The notes under the pieces: model-generated | What the model saw: only the letters and a program-made list of their open reading frames with translations | Told to the model about the DNA's origin: nothing | The model's database searches: none | In this document: piece by piece, positions 1 to 7,553 of the stretch | How the letters are laid out: each line of letters begins with the position of its first letter | Numbering within the stretch: the stretch's first letter is position 1 | Assembly: GCF_015461805.1 (NCBI RefSeq) | Contig: NZ_JACVZE010000007.1 | Coordinates: forward strand, 310,001-374,000 | DNA from: Pseudomonas pisciculturae | Lineage (GTDB): Bacteria; Pseudomonadota; Gammaproteobacteria; Pseudomonadales; Pseudomonadaceae | Length of the DNA: 64,000 bases | Direction of reading: 5' to 3' | Program-made: the position numbers and the translations under genes

Positions 1-204
1 CGACTGCATCCAGCGCTCGCACGCGGCGTGGGCGAGGTTCAGGTGCAGCCACAGAAACTCTTGCGGATCGTCCGGTTGCTGCAAGGCCTTGAGGGCGGTG
101 GCTGAGTCGATCTGCTGGCCTTTTTCACCGGGGCGAAAACGAAAACCGTAGAGCAAGCCAAACAGATCGGGGTCCTGGTGGCTTTGATCAATGCTGTGGT
201 TCAT
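1..204 (-). CDS. CorA/ZntB-family divalent cation transporter, N-terminal part (cut by window start)
   Basis: Only the first 68 residues are in the window; the gene continues leftward. The visible segment has the motif FLWLHLNLAHAACERW, which lines up with the WLHLN...W segment near the N-terminus of E. coli ZntB. The family comprises homopentameric inner-membrane channels or transporters for Mg2+, Zn2+ or Co2+ with a large cytoplasmic N-terminal domain and two C-terminal membrane helices; neither helix is visible here. The start is the ATG at 204, with only a weak GAGAG ribosome site. Two PhoB-like boxes on the same strand lie 68-124 bases upstream, so phosphate control is possible. The substrate ion cannot be told from this part. 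Confidence 0.75.
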   Translation of the reverse strand, partial: MNHSIDQSHQDPDLFGLLYGFRFRPGEKGQQIDSATALKALQQPDDPQEFLWLHLNLAHAACERWMQS

Positions 205-271
205 GGAGGCTCTCAGGAAAAGGGCCTGTAGGACATTTCACAGGTCGCGTGGCGAATCATTACAGGGTGAA

Positions 272-328
272 ATGACATTTTTGTGACATTTCTGGATTTA
301 CTTCACTGAAATGACATTTATTTGACCA
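272..328 (-). promoter_or_regulatory. Two PhoB-like (Pho) boxes
   Basis: Read on the minus strand, 289-272 is two TGTCA-type 7-mers joined by AAAA, matching about 15 of 18 positions of the E. coli Pho box. A second box with about 14 of 18 lies at 328-311. Both keep the 11-bp repeat period that PhoB needs. A possible -10 (TAATGA, 262-257, or TGTAAT, 264-259) follows box 1 at 7-10 bases, the spacing known for Pho promoters, and would drive the CorA/ZntB-like gene. The divergent chemotaxis gene begins at 447 and could also respond. Inference from motif only. Confidence 0.5.
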
Positions 329-446
329 TTTGTCAGAGGCCGTTAAAGAAGGCTCTAACACGGCCGATTCAGGCCTCAAGAATCGTTTGATAACAGGGAG
401 GTTAAGGCGTGCATGCACCAATTCCCTGTATCGAGGCTTTACCCCG

Positions 447-2075
447 ATGAATGTTTTGCGTACCTCCTTGAGAGCACAAATCCTGTCGTTGCTCGGTGGC
501 AGCCTGCTGGCGATATTGTTGATCGCCCTGGCTTGTTTCAACTTCCTGTCCAACGGGGTGCAGAGTTATCGCAGTTTGATTGACGGGCCCTTGCTCACTT
601 CCCAACTGATCGACGAAGCCAACCTGCAATTCAAGGTGCAGGTGCAGGAATGGAAAAACGTCCTGCTGCGCGGCAAGCAGCCCCAGGACATGGATAAATA
701 TTGGGGCCAGTTCCAGGACCGCCAGCGCGATGTGCAAGGCATTCTCACTCGGCTGGTGACCCATACCACCGGCGACGCGGCACTGAGTCGTCGTATCGAA
801 AGTCTGCGCCAGGAACATCAGCAACTCGGCGTGGCCTACCAGAAGGGCCGCGATGCCTACCTGGCCGCCGGAGGCGATGCGAGCGCAGGTGACAGCGCCG
901 TGAAGGGCGTTGACCGCGCCGCCAGCGAGCAGATGAGCGCGCTGGTGAGCGACCTGCGCGAGCAAGGCAGCCAGCAATCCAAGGCCATCAGCGCTTACGC
1001 CGAACGCACCGTGTTGGTGGGCCTGGCGATCATGCTGCTGTCAGGTGTGTTGATTGGTCTGTTCAGCCTGTGGTTGATCAACCGCAACCTGATCCTGCCG
1101 ATCCGCGGCCTGATCGACTACGTGACCCAACTGAGCCACGGGCGGTTTGCCGAGCGTGTCGCCAGCCGTCGCCAGGATGAACTGGGCCATCTGGCCGCTG
1201 CCGCCAACACCTTGCGCGACTTTCTTGCCGAAACCTTCAGCCGCTTGCAGCGCAGCGCCACCGACCTGGTCAGCGCCAGTGGCGAGCTGAACTCGATTGC
1301 CGGGCAGATGAGCGCCGGTACCCATGAACAATTCGACCGTACCGACCAGGTGGCCACGGCCATGACCGAAATGTCGGCTACCGCCCAGGAAGTCGCACGC
1401 CACGCCGCCAGCGCTTCACGGGCTGCCGATGACGCCGATCAGTCGGCCCGCGAAGGCGGTGAAGTGATGAAAGTCACCATCGCCACCATCGGGCAGATGC
1501 GCAACGAAATCCTCAACACCGGCACCATCATCCGCCAGTTGGAAACCGACAGCGTGCGCATCGGCAAGGTCTTGGAAGTGATTCGCGGCATCGCCGAGCA
1601 AACCAACCTGCTGGCGCTCAACGCCGCCATCGAAGCCGCCCGCGCGGGCGAAGCGGGCCGTGGTTTTGCGGTGGTGGCCGATGAAGTGCGCAGCCTGGCA
1701 CAACGCACGGCGGCGTCGATCATCGAGATCAACCAGATCATTCACGCGGTGCAAACGGGTGCGGTGGATGCGGCCCAAGCGATTGTCAGCGGCCAGTCGA
1801 GCAGCGATGAAAGCGTGGAAAAAGTCGCCCAGGCCGGCGCCATGCTGGCGCACATCACCCAGGCAGTGGAGGCGATTCGCGACATGAACCGCCAGATCGC
1901 CACGGCCGCCGAAGAGCAAACCTCGGTGGCCGAGGATATCTCGCGCAACATCACCCAGATCACCACGGTGGCGACCGCCAATATGGACAACGTGCAGCGC
2001 ACCGAAGCGGCGAGCGTGAACCTGCGGGGCTTATCGGGTGAGTTGAATGAAGTGACGGCGCGTCTAGGCGCTTGA
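447..2075 (+). CDS. Methyl-accepting chemotaxis protein
   Basis: Inner-membrane chemoreceptor of 542 residues that signals to CheA/CheW. Order: membrane helix 1 (about residues 10-33), a periplasmic helical domain of roughly 150 residues (small four-helix-bundle size, not a Cache domain), membrane helix 2 (about 188-212), HAMP linker, then the long cytoplasmic coiled coil. The receptor tip signature EQTNLLALNAAIEAARAGE is present near residue 390. The ATG at 447 is chosen because it puts the first hydrophobic helix at the N-terminus and has GAGG upstream; an in-frame ATG at 330 would add 39 hydrophilic residues and overlap the PhoB-like boxes. The ligand is unknown. The gene is converged upon by the histidine kinase, with a 14-bp perfect palindrome at 2082-2095 between and overlapping the ends. 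Confidence 0.9.
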   Translation: MNVLRTSLRAQILSLLGGSLLAILLIALACFNFLSNGVQSYRSLIDGPLLTSQLIDEANLQFKVQVQEWKNVLLRGKQPQDMDKYWGQFQDRQRDVQGILTRLVTHTTGDAALSRRIESLRQEHQQLGVAYQKGRDAYLAAGGDASAGDSAVKGVDRAASEQMSALVSDLREQGSQQSKAISAYAERTVLVGLAIMLLSGVLIGLFSLWLINRNLILPIRGLIDYVTQLSHGRFAERVASRRQDELGHLAAAANTLRDFLAETFSRLQRSATDLVSASGELNSIAGQMSAGTHEQFDRTDQVATAMTEMSATAQEVARHAASASRAADDADQSAREGGEVMKVTIATIGQMRNEILNTGTIIRQLETDSVRIGKVLEVIRGIAEQTNLLALNAAIEAARAGEAGRGFAVVADEVRSLAQRTAASIIEINQIIHAVQTGAVDAAQAIVSGQSSSDESVEKVAQAGAMLAHITQAVEAIRDMNRQIATAAEEQTSVAEDISRNITQITTVATANMDNVQRTEAASVNLRGLSGELNEVTARLGA

Positions 2076-2088
2076 TTCAGCCGCCTGA

Positions 2089-3261
2089 TCAGGCGATAGG
2101 CAGACGAAAGGTAAAGACCGTGCCGTGCTGCTCGGTAGTGGACACACTCAGTTCACCGCCATGGGCGTCGGCGATCTGCTTGACGATATACAACCCCAGG
2201 CCGAGCCCGGCTTGGGGCGTATCGGTGACCGGTCGCGCGTAGGGCTCAAACAGCCGCGGCAGGGCTTGTTCGCTAACTTGGCCAGCGTTCTTCACCGACA
2301 GCGTGAAATGCGTGTGTTCGATCTTTGCGGTGACTTCCACCTGGCCATCCTGGTGACCATGGTGGATGGCATTGGCGACCAGGTTGGAGAGCATTTGCGC
2401 CAAACGGTCTCGATCGCCTTTAAGCCCCTGAAGATCGCCGATATCCGCACGTATCTCACGCTGCGGGTGCACGCTCTGTACCTCCGACACCACATGCTGC
2501 AACGCAGCCTGCAAGCCTTGGCAATCGCCGATGCTCAGCGGGATGCCGTTGCCCATACGCCCACGGGCGAAATCCAGCACATCCTCAACCAATTGCGCCG
2601 CACGCCGGCCGCTGGTGAGGATATGCCGCACAACGCTGTCGGTCGCGGGGTTAGGGTGTTTACGCAGCAACCGTTCGGCGCCGAAATTAATCGCAAACAA
2701 CGGGTTGCGCAGGTCGTGCCCGAGCACGGCGATGAACTGCTCGCGCAACTCGGCGGTGCTGCGCTCTTCGTTTAAGTCGGCTTCGGTTTGTTGCTGGTTT
2801 TCTTCGGCTTCGATTTGCAACGACAACACGCGCGCGAACGACTCCATGGTCGACTGGATAGTGCTGCTGCGCAAGGTTGCAGGGTTGGGGTCGAGGGCGC
2901 AAATAGTGCCGAAAAAACGCCCGTCAGTGCGAAACACCGGTACCGAAATATAGCTTTCGAACTGATAGAGACGCGGGGTGTGATGGTCGTGATAGAGCGG
3001 GTCTTCACTGGCTTTATCGATCACCACCGACACGTGAGAGCCACGGATTTCATGGCAGATGGTGGTGGTCAGGTCCAGTTCGCCACCGACGCCCAGGCCA
3101 AAGCCCAGGCTGTCGAGCACGGCGCAGGCGGTCCAGGTGTCTTCGGTGACGCGGGCGACGGCGGCGAAGCGCAAACCGGTCATGTCACTGATGACTTTGA
3201 GCATGGCCGGTACCGCGCTGATGCGGCCGATGGTGGCGATGTCGGCGGCTTTTTGCCCCAT
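2089..3261 (-). CDS. GAF-domain sensor histidine kinase
   Basis: Cytoplasmic kinase of 390 residues with no membrane segment. GAF sensor domain about 15-150; a short coiled linker; HisKA dimerisation domain with the phospho-accepting His near 182 in the motif GHDLRNPL; HATPase_c domain about 275-390 with N box (LVANAIHHG) and glycine-rich box (AGLGLGLYIVKQI). No response regulator is adjacent, so its partner is encoded elsewhere. The GAF domain has the length and SYISVPVF...FFGTICALD pattern of bacterial light/redox or ligand-sensing GAFs, but no chromophore cysteine can be assigned with confidence. The ATG at 3261 is the first in frame. It is not obviously cotranscribed with the PepSY gene upstream because a strong terminator lies at 3396-3431. 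Confidence 0.85.
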   Translation of the reverse strand: MGQKAADIATIGRISAVPAMLKVISDMTGLRFAAVARVTEDTWTACAVLDSLGFGLGVGGELDLTTTICHEIRGSHVSVVIDKASEDPLYHDHHTPRLYQFESYISVPVFRTDGRFFGTICALDPNPATLRSSTIQSTMESFARVLSLQIEAEENQQQTEADLNEERSTAELREQFIAVLGHDLRNPLFAINFGAERLLRKHPNPATDSVVRHILTSGRRAAQLVEDVLDFARGRMGNGIPLSIGDCQGLQAALQHVVSEVQSVHPQREIRADIGDLQGLKGDRDRLAQMLSNLVANAIHHGHQDGQVEVTAKIEHTHFTLSVKNAGQVSEQALPRLFEPYARPVTDTPQAGLGLGLYIVKQIADAHGGELSVSTTEQHGTVFTFRLPIA

Positions 3262-3395
3262 GTAACGGTCTCGATTTGGCGGCGATGGCGTAATGCCCTG
3301 TCTGAGACTGGGAGTCTAACGAGCTTGCGCTGGGTTAGTGTGATTTCCTTCATTTGTGCGAGGTTTTTCCTACGCCTTGCCGACGAGCGCCCATA

Positions 3396-3431
3396 AAAAA
3401 ACCGCGTCACCGGTGGGTGACGCGGTTTTTT
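3396..3431. terminator. Bidirectional rho-independent terminator
   Basis: Perfect 16-bp stem (AAAAAACCGCGTCACC and its complement) with a 4-base loop. The A and T tracts at the two ends make it work on either strand. It lies just downstream of the PepSY gene on the minus strand and insulates it from the histidine kinase gene. Confidence 0.9.
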
Positions 3432-3442
3432 GAGTGTTCAAC

Positions 3443-3748
3443 TCAGGTGTCTTGCTTGTCTTCCAGCACTGCACCGGTCTTGGCATCCAGCTTCACTTCA
3501 AACTTCTTGCCAGTGGTGTCGGTCAGGTCGACTTCGTAGACCAGCACGCCATTTTTGTGGTCCAGCTCGGTGTCGGTGATGCTGGCGCCAACATGTTTGG
3601 CCAGCGCTGCAGCGTTGAGCTTGTCGAATGGCATCACGGCACCGGACTTGAGCAGGCCGTCAATATGGTCCGGGCGCACATCGGCTTGAGCGAGGCCAGC
3701 GGTCAAGGTCAGGGCAGTAGCGGCGAACAATGCGGTCAGGGCTTTCAT
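3443..3748 (-). CDS. Periplasmic PepSY-domain protein
   Basis: Small exported protein of 101 residues. Signal peptide about residues 1-22 (KALTALFAATALTLTAGLAQA, cleavage after AQA), then a single PepSY fold (about 40-98) with the typical YEVDLTDTTGKKFEVKLDAKTGAVL strand-turn-strand pattern. PepSY proteins of this size in Pseudomonas are often linked to cation- or envelope-stress two-component systems (for example the bqs/car genes). Here a TTAAG-N6-TTAAG box sits 56-72 bases upstream on the coding strand, supporting that link. The ATG at 3748 has AAGGA 10 bases upstream. Molecular function is unknown. Confidence 0.85.
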   Translation of the reverse strand: MKALTALFAATALTLTAGLAQADVRPDHIDGLLKSGAVMPFDKLNAAALAKHVGASITDTELDHKNGVLVYEVDLTDTTGKKFEVKLDAKTGAVLEDKQDT

Positions 3749-3803
3749 AATGTGTGTCCTTCTTGGGTGAGCTGTTTAAGTGGCCTCAGGTTAGCCATCA
3801 CAA

Positions 3804-3820
3804 CTTAATTCACCCTTAAT
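3804..3820 (-). promoter_or_regulatory. BqsR/PmrA-type response-regulator box
   Basis: On the minus strand this reads TTAAG-N6-TTAAG, exactly the direct repeat described for P. aeruginosa BqsR; it also fits the YTTAAK-N5-YTTAAK consensus of PmrA-like regulators. It lies upstream of the PepSY gene start at 3748, with a possible -10 (TAACCT) about 11 bases downstream. The divergent gene at 3904 is 84 bases away on the other side. The regulator itself is not in the window. Confidence 0.6.
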
Positions 3821-3903
3821 TATTTCAAGCAGTTGCGCAGTTTATTCAATCCAGTAGGTGTGCCGGATCTCATGCTGAGGCCTCATTAAGACGGAGGCTT
3901 GAG

Positions 3904-4767
3904 ATGAAACGAATAGTGAGTGGGCTTTATGCCCCGGTATTTCTGTTGGGGTTTATCGCATGCGGGATGTGGCAGCCGCACTGGCTGGTGCTGGTGTTCG
4001 TGGTCGCGGTAGGCGTGTCGTTCTTGATGGAGCAATGGCTGCCCTATGAGCCACAGTGGAACCGCAGCCAGGGGGACCGCCGTCGCGACACCCTGCACGC
4101 ACTGGTCAATGAAAGCCTGAACGCTGCGGGCCTGTTGATCCTGCCGGTGCTCACTGCATTGTTGGCGGTGGACGGCATCTGGCCAAGGGGCTGGCCGCTG
4201 TGGCAGCAACTGTTGCTCGCCATCGTGCTCGCCGACGCGGGCATCACCCTGATGCATTACGCCAGCCACCGCATCGCGCCGCTGTGGCGTTTGCATGCGG
4301 TGCACCACAGTGTGCAACGGCTGTACGGGTTCAACGGTTTGATGAAGCACCCGTTGCACCAAATGCTCGAAGCCACTGCGGGTCTGCTGCCGTTGATCCT
4401 GCTGGGTATTGCGCTGGAGCTTGCACAGTTGCTGGCACTGGCCATCGCCCTGCAATTGCTGCTGCAGCACTCCAATGTGGACATGCGCCTGGGCCCCTTG
4501 CGCTGGGTGTTCGCCTGGGCGCCGGTGCATCGCTTTCACCATATGAAGTATGGTCGTGCTGGTGACGTGAACTTTGGCTTGTTTTTCAACCTGTGGGATT
4601 GGCTGCTGGGCACAGCGTATTACCGCGAGGGCTATCGCATGGGGCCTGGGGACTTGGGAATAGGCAGCCGCCCGGATTTTCCGGTGGCCTATGGGGCGCA
4701 GATGCTCGACCCGTTCAAACCTGTGCGTCTGGCCAAGGAGCCGCCGTTACCCGCGGATTTACACTAA
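3904..4767 (+). CDS. Sterol desaturase / fatty-acid hydroxylase superfamily membrane protein
   Basis: Integral membrane di-iron protein of 287 residues. Hydrophobic helices lie at about 8-45, 77-120 and 155-185. The superfamily histidine clusters are visible: HYASH (about 119-123), HAVHHS (about 131-136) and HRFHHMK (about 206-212), with extra histidines in HPLHQ and QHSN. These bind two irons that carry out O2-dependent hydroxylation or desaturation of lipids. The substrate cannot be inferred. Start ATG at 3904 with GGAGG 10 bases upstream. Its last 9 bases overlap the convergent AraC gene. Confidence 0.85.
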   Translation: MKRIVSGLYAPVFLLGFIACGMWQPHWLVLVFVVAVGVSFLMEQWLPYEPQWNRSQGDRRRDTLHALVNESLNAAGLLILPVLTALLAVDGIWPRGWPLWQQLLLAIVLADAGITLMHYASHRIAPLWRLHAVHHSVQRLYGFNGLMKHPLHQMLEATAGLLPLILLGIALELAQLLALAIALQLLLQHSNVDMRLGPLRWVFAWAPVHRFHHMKYGRAGDVNFGLFFNLWDWLLGTAYYREGYRMGPGDLGIGSRPDFPVAYGAQMLDPFKPVRLAKEPPLPADLH

Positions 4768-5412
4768 CAACTGCACATCCAGTTGGCGCAGCGACGCTGC
4801 GGCCGTGACACCAAACAGCTGCTTCATGGTGCGTGAGAAATGCGCTGAATCGGCGAACCCCGCGCCATGGGCCGCTTCAGTCAAGGTGCTACCGGCCAGG
4901 GCCAGTTGCAGGGCGACGCGCAGCCGCCGCCACTGCACGAGGCGGCGCACGGGCAGGCCGATTTGGTGGGCAAACAGTCGTTCCAGTTGGCTCAACGACA
5001 GGTGCGCTGCCTGGGCCAAGGCCAGGGCCGACACTTTACCGCTGAGTTGCTCATCCAGGGCGGCGAGGGCACGTTCCAGGCGCGGATCGCCGAGGCTGCG
5101 CCGGGGTAGATCGCGCAACGTTTCCAAGGACAGGTCCTGATGCCGCAGAGGGGCGATGTCGAAAACGGCAGGTTCGGCATACAGCACCGTCACCTCGCCC
5201 TCGGAATCAAGGATGGCGTGGGTTTGCCTCGAAGGAATAAACAGGCGCTGAGCCGTGGTGACCTTGCCCTCCAGGCTCACGGTGATCGGCGCGCCGGGGC
5301 TGAACATCAACTGGTGGGCATAGTGCGCATGGGGCGCGCTGCGCCCCAACTCGCCGACGATCAGGCCGTAGTCATGCCCCAGCCACAGGCGGCCTGACCA
5401 TTGGCTTTTCAC
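4759..5412 (-). CDS. AraC-family transcriptional regulator (short form)
   Basis: DNA-binding regulator of 217 residues. An N-terminal cupin-like sensing half (about 1-110) begins GRLWLGHDYGLIVGELGRSAPH and is followed by the two helix-turn-helix motifs of the AraC domain (about 120-210; LALAQAAHLSLSQLERLF and LTEAAHGAGFADSAHFSRTMKQLFG). Translation starts at a GTG (5412-5410) that directly abuts the TGA stop of glpQ (TGAGTG), so it is probably translationally coupled to glpQ. The regulator may control glpQ or the neighbouring hydroxylase; no effector can be named. Confidence 0.85.
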   Translation of the reverse strand: MKSQWSGRLWLGHDYGLIVGELGRSAPHAHYAHQLMFSPGAPITVSLEGKVTTAQRLFIPSRQTHAILDSEGEVTVLYAEPAVFDIAPLRHQDLSLETLRDLPRRSLGDPRLERALAALDEQLSGKVSALALAQAAHLSLSQLERLFAHQIGLPVRRLVQWRRLRVALQLALAGSTLTEAAHGAGFADSAHFSRTMKQLFGVTAAASLRQLDVQLLV

Positions 5413-6540
5413 TCAGTACTTATAGTCGTTCAGCAGGTCTTGCACGCTGGATGACGGCCAGCGCTTGTAGAACTTCAACAGCTCAGCGGCGCGGTTGGTG
5501 AAGATGCCATCGACGCCAGTGCCCATGACTTTCTGGAAGTCCACGGGCTCGTCCACGGTGTAGACGTGCACCAGCAGGCCTTTGTCGTGGGTCAGCTTGT
5601 TCATCTCAGGCTTGACCAGGTCGGTGTAGCTCTGGTCGCCGTGGTCGGTCAGCTCAGCCGACGGGCCAGTACCGATGGCGCCGAGGCTCTTGGCTTCGTC
5701 GACCCACTTTTCGAACTCGGCGGCGTCCTTGGGCTCTTGCTTGGCGTAGTAGGCGGCCTTGCTGGTTTCGCCGGACTCGGCAAAGGTCTGCTTGTTTTTT
5801 GGCTCGATGCTGCCTTCACCCACCCACAACAGCAGGATTTTCGGGGTGTTGGGCATTTCCTTTTGCAGCTCTACCAAGCTGGATTTTTCGAAGGTTTGCA
5901 GCACCACGCGGCCACGGCCCTGGCCGACACCGGTGTTGCTCTTGCCCAGTTTGGAACCGGCGGAGCTCAGCCAGCCTTTGTCCAGCAGCTTGTTCTTGAG
6001 GTCGGCCTCAATGCCTGGGAATTGCTTGGGCTCTTTGGTCTCGATATACAGGCCGGGTTTGTGCTGCGGGTTGCCTTCGGCGATCTTGATGATGTCGTCC
6101 AGGCTCAGGATTTTGAGGCCGACAAAACCTGGGCGCGCGCGCTCGGGGTAGGCGGCGTTGAACCAGCTGCCGGCGTCGAGGGTTTGCAGTTCTTTCCAGG
6201 TGAATTCGTTGGCCGGGGCGTCTTTGCGCTCGGGGAACTTGGTGGCCACGTCGGTGGTGCGCTGCAGGTTGTTGTCGTGCAGGGCGAACAGCACGCCGTC
6301 CTTGCTGCGCTGCAGGTCTAACTCCAGGTAGTCGGCGCCCAGGTCGCGAGCGACCTTGTAAGCGGCGGCGGTGGACTCGGGGGCGTCATAAGATGCGCCA
6401 CGGTGAGCGATGACCGCCGGGTACGGAATGCCTTCGTTTGTTGCCAATTCAGCCGGGCTGATCGGTTCCGCAGCCTGCGCCTGGCCAAGGCCGAGCATCA
6501 GGGCGAGCAGCAGGGCGCTCTTGGAAAACGTGACAGGCAT
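5413..6540 (-). CDS. glpQ: Glycerophosphodiester phosphodiesterase, periplasmic
   Basis: Hydrolyses deacylated phospholipids to glycerol-3-phosphate and an alcohol, supplying phosphate and glycerol. It has 375 residues with a signal peptide (about 1-23, ending AQAAEP). The GDPD catalytic signature is present: HRGASYDAPEST, then LELDLQRSKDGVLFALHD with the conserved Glu, Asp and His. Length fits GlpQ-type (about 360) rather than UgpQ-type (about 250) enzymes. An in-frame ATG 51 bases upstream exists, but the ATG at 6540 gives the signal peptide an immediate N-terminus and has AAGGA in front. It is first gene of a two-gene unit with the AraC regulator. No Pho box was seen upstream. Confidence 0.92.
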   Translation of the reverse strand: MPVTFSKSALLLALMLGLGQAQAAEPISPAELATNEGIPYPAVIAHRGASYDAPESTAAAYKVARDLGADYLELDLQRSKDGVLFALHDNNLQRTTDVATKFPERKDAPANEFTWKELQTLDAGSWFNAAYPERARPGFVGLKILSLDDIIKIAEGNPQHKPGLYIETKEPKQFPGIEADLKNKLLDKGWLSSAGSKLGKSNTGVGQGRGRVVLQTFEKSSLVELQKEMPNTPKILLLWVGEGSIEPKNKQTFAESGETSKAAYYAKQEPKDAAEFEKWVDEAKSLGAIGTGPSAELTDHGDQSYTDLVKPEMNKLTHDKGLLVHVYTVDEPVDFQKVMGTGVDGIFTNRAAELLKFYKRWPSSSVQDLLNDYKY

Positions 6541-6773
6541 AAGCGAAGTCCTTTCGTGGAGGTAACTTTGAGAAGGCCTCCTTTTTAGCAATTGATTGCG
6601 AAAGGCGCCATCACCAAACCGACATTAACGTGCGTACGCGCCAATTTTTTTCGGTATTTTTGCGCGGCGTTGCAGTACTCTTGCCCGCAGCTGCCCCGTC
6701 AGAGGGCAGTACTTTTCGCCACGCGTGTAAACCATCTTTCCAGTCCCTGTGGGACTTTTCAGTGAGGTTTACC

Positions 6774-7097
6774 ATGCGCATCACCTCCGAGCTTATCTGC
6801 CAGGCCGCCGACCAACTCCACGGTTTCGTGGGCCTTAACCGCAAGACCGGCCAGTATATCGTGCGTTTCAGCGAAGATTCCTTCGGCATGGACGTGGCCG
6901 ACGACGGCATCATCCCCACCGCTGAGTTTGTCTGGCTGCCGGCTCCCGAGCAGACCATGACCCTGTCCCGTGAACGTATCCAGTTGCTGCTGGACCAGAA
7001 CATCGACGACCGCATCAACATCACCGAGGCGCTGCGGGTGTATATGCGGCGGGTGGAGATTCCACAGATCAGTGCGTTGCGCAGTCTGGTCAGCTAA
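6774..7097 (+). CDS. Conserved hypothetical protein
   Basis: A 107-residue soluble protein that I recognise only as a conserved Pseudomonas hypothetical. It has no membrane segment or signal peptide; it is mildly acidic, with alternating strand-like (YIVRFSEDSFGMDVAD) and helical (SRERIQLLLDQNIDDRINITEALRVYMRR) parts. The ATG at 6774 is preferred over an in-frame ATG at 6630 because it follows TGAGGTTT at a normal distance and the upstream part is AT-rich and promoter-like. It is divergent from glpQ (233 bp between starts) and followed by a REPIN. Confidence 0.65.
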   Translation: MRITSELICQAADQLHGFVGLNRKTGQYIVRFSEDSFGMDVADDGIIPTAEFVWLPAPEQTMTLSRERIQLLLDQNIDDRINITEALRVYMRRVEIPQISALRSLVS

Positions 7098-7131
7098 GTC
7101 GATATTTTTTTTGCCGAGTGAAGATCAAAAA

Positions 7132-7220
7132 TGTGGGAGCGGGCTTGCTCGCGAATGCGGTGTTTCAGTCACCAGATTCATAGCTGATACACCGCTTTCG
7201 CGAGCAAGCCCGCTCCCACA
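7132..7220. repeat. REPIN (inverted REP pair)
   Basis: Two inverted REP units: TGTGGGAGCGGGCTTGCTCG at the left end and its near-complement ending CTCCCACA at the right, about 30 bases apart. Variant with GCGGG/CTCGCGA arms. It lies between convergent genes. Confidence 0.9.
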
Positions 7221-7232
7221 GGGGGCAGCATT

Positions 7233-7553
7233 TCAAGTTTGGAAGGTATAGGCCCTTTCGACTTTGCACACCCTTGTCTGAAACGCCGAATACCAGCGCG
7301 CCCGCCCTTGCTCACGCACCGCTTTATGCTCGGCCTGCTGCTTCCAGGCCAAAATCGCCGCCTCACTTTCCCAATACGACACGGTAATCCCCAACCCATC
7401 CTCCCGCGCCGACTCCACACCGAGAAACCCCGGTTGTTCACTGGCCAGTTCCAGCATGCGGGTTGCCGCTTCGCCGTAACCTTGATCCCCTTCGGTACGC
7501 AATGAGCTGAAGATCACCGCGTAATACGGTGGGGCCGGTGTGTGGGCGATCAT
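7233..7553 (-). CDS. Antibiotic biosynthesis monooxygenase (ABM) domain protein
   Basis: A 106-residue dimeric alpha-beta barrel protein of the ABM/YgiN type. The core motif is ...YAVIFSSLR..., ...ATRMLELASEQPGFLGVES..., then the family's GLGITVSYWESEAAILAWKQQAEHKAVREQGR. Family members are cofactor-less monooxygenases or stress proteins acting on small aromatic or unknown substrates. The start codon overlaps the stop of the upstream amidotransferase-like gene by 4 bases (ATGA), so the two are cotranscribed and probably translationally coupled. Confidence 0.85.
   Translation of the reverse strand: MIAHTPAPPYYAVIFSSLRTEGDQGYGEAATRMLELASEQPGFLGVESAREDGLGITVSYWESEAAILAWKQQAEHKAVREQGRARWYSAFQTRVCKVERAYTFQT

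Noticed and set aside
402..977. Long minus-strand open frame inside the chemoreceptor gene
   Set aside because: It mirrors the GC-rich coding frame of the plus-strand receptor, has no ribosome site, and its sequence is His/Leu/Ala shadow composition.
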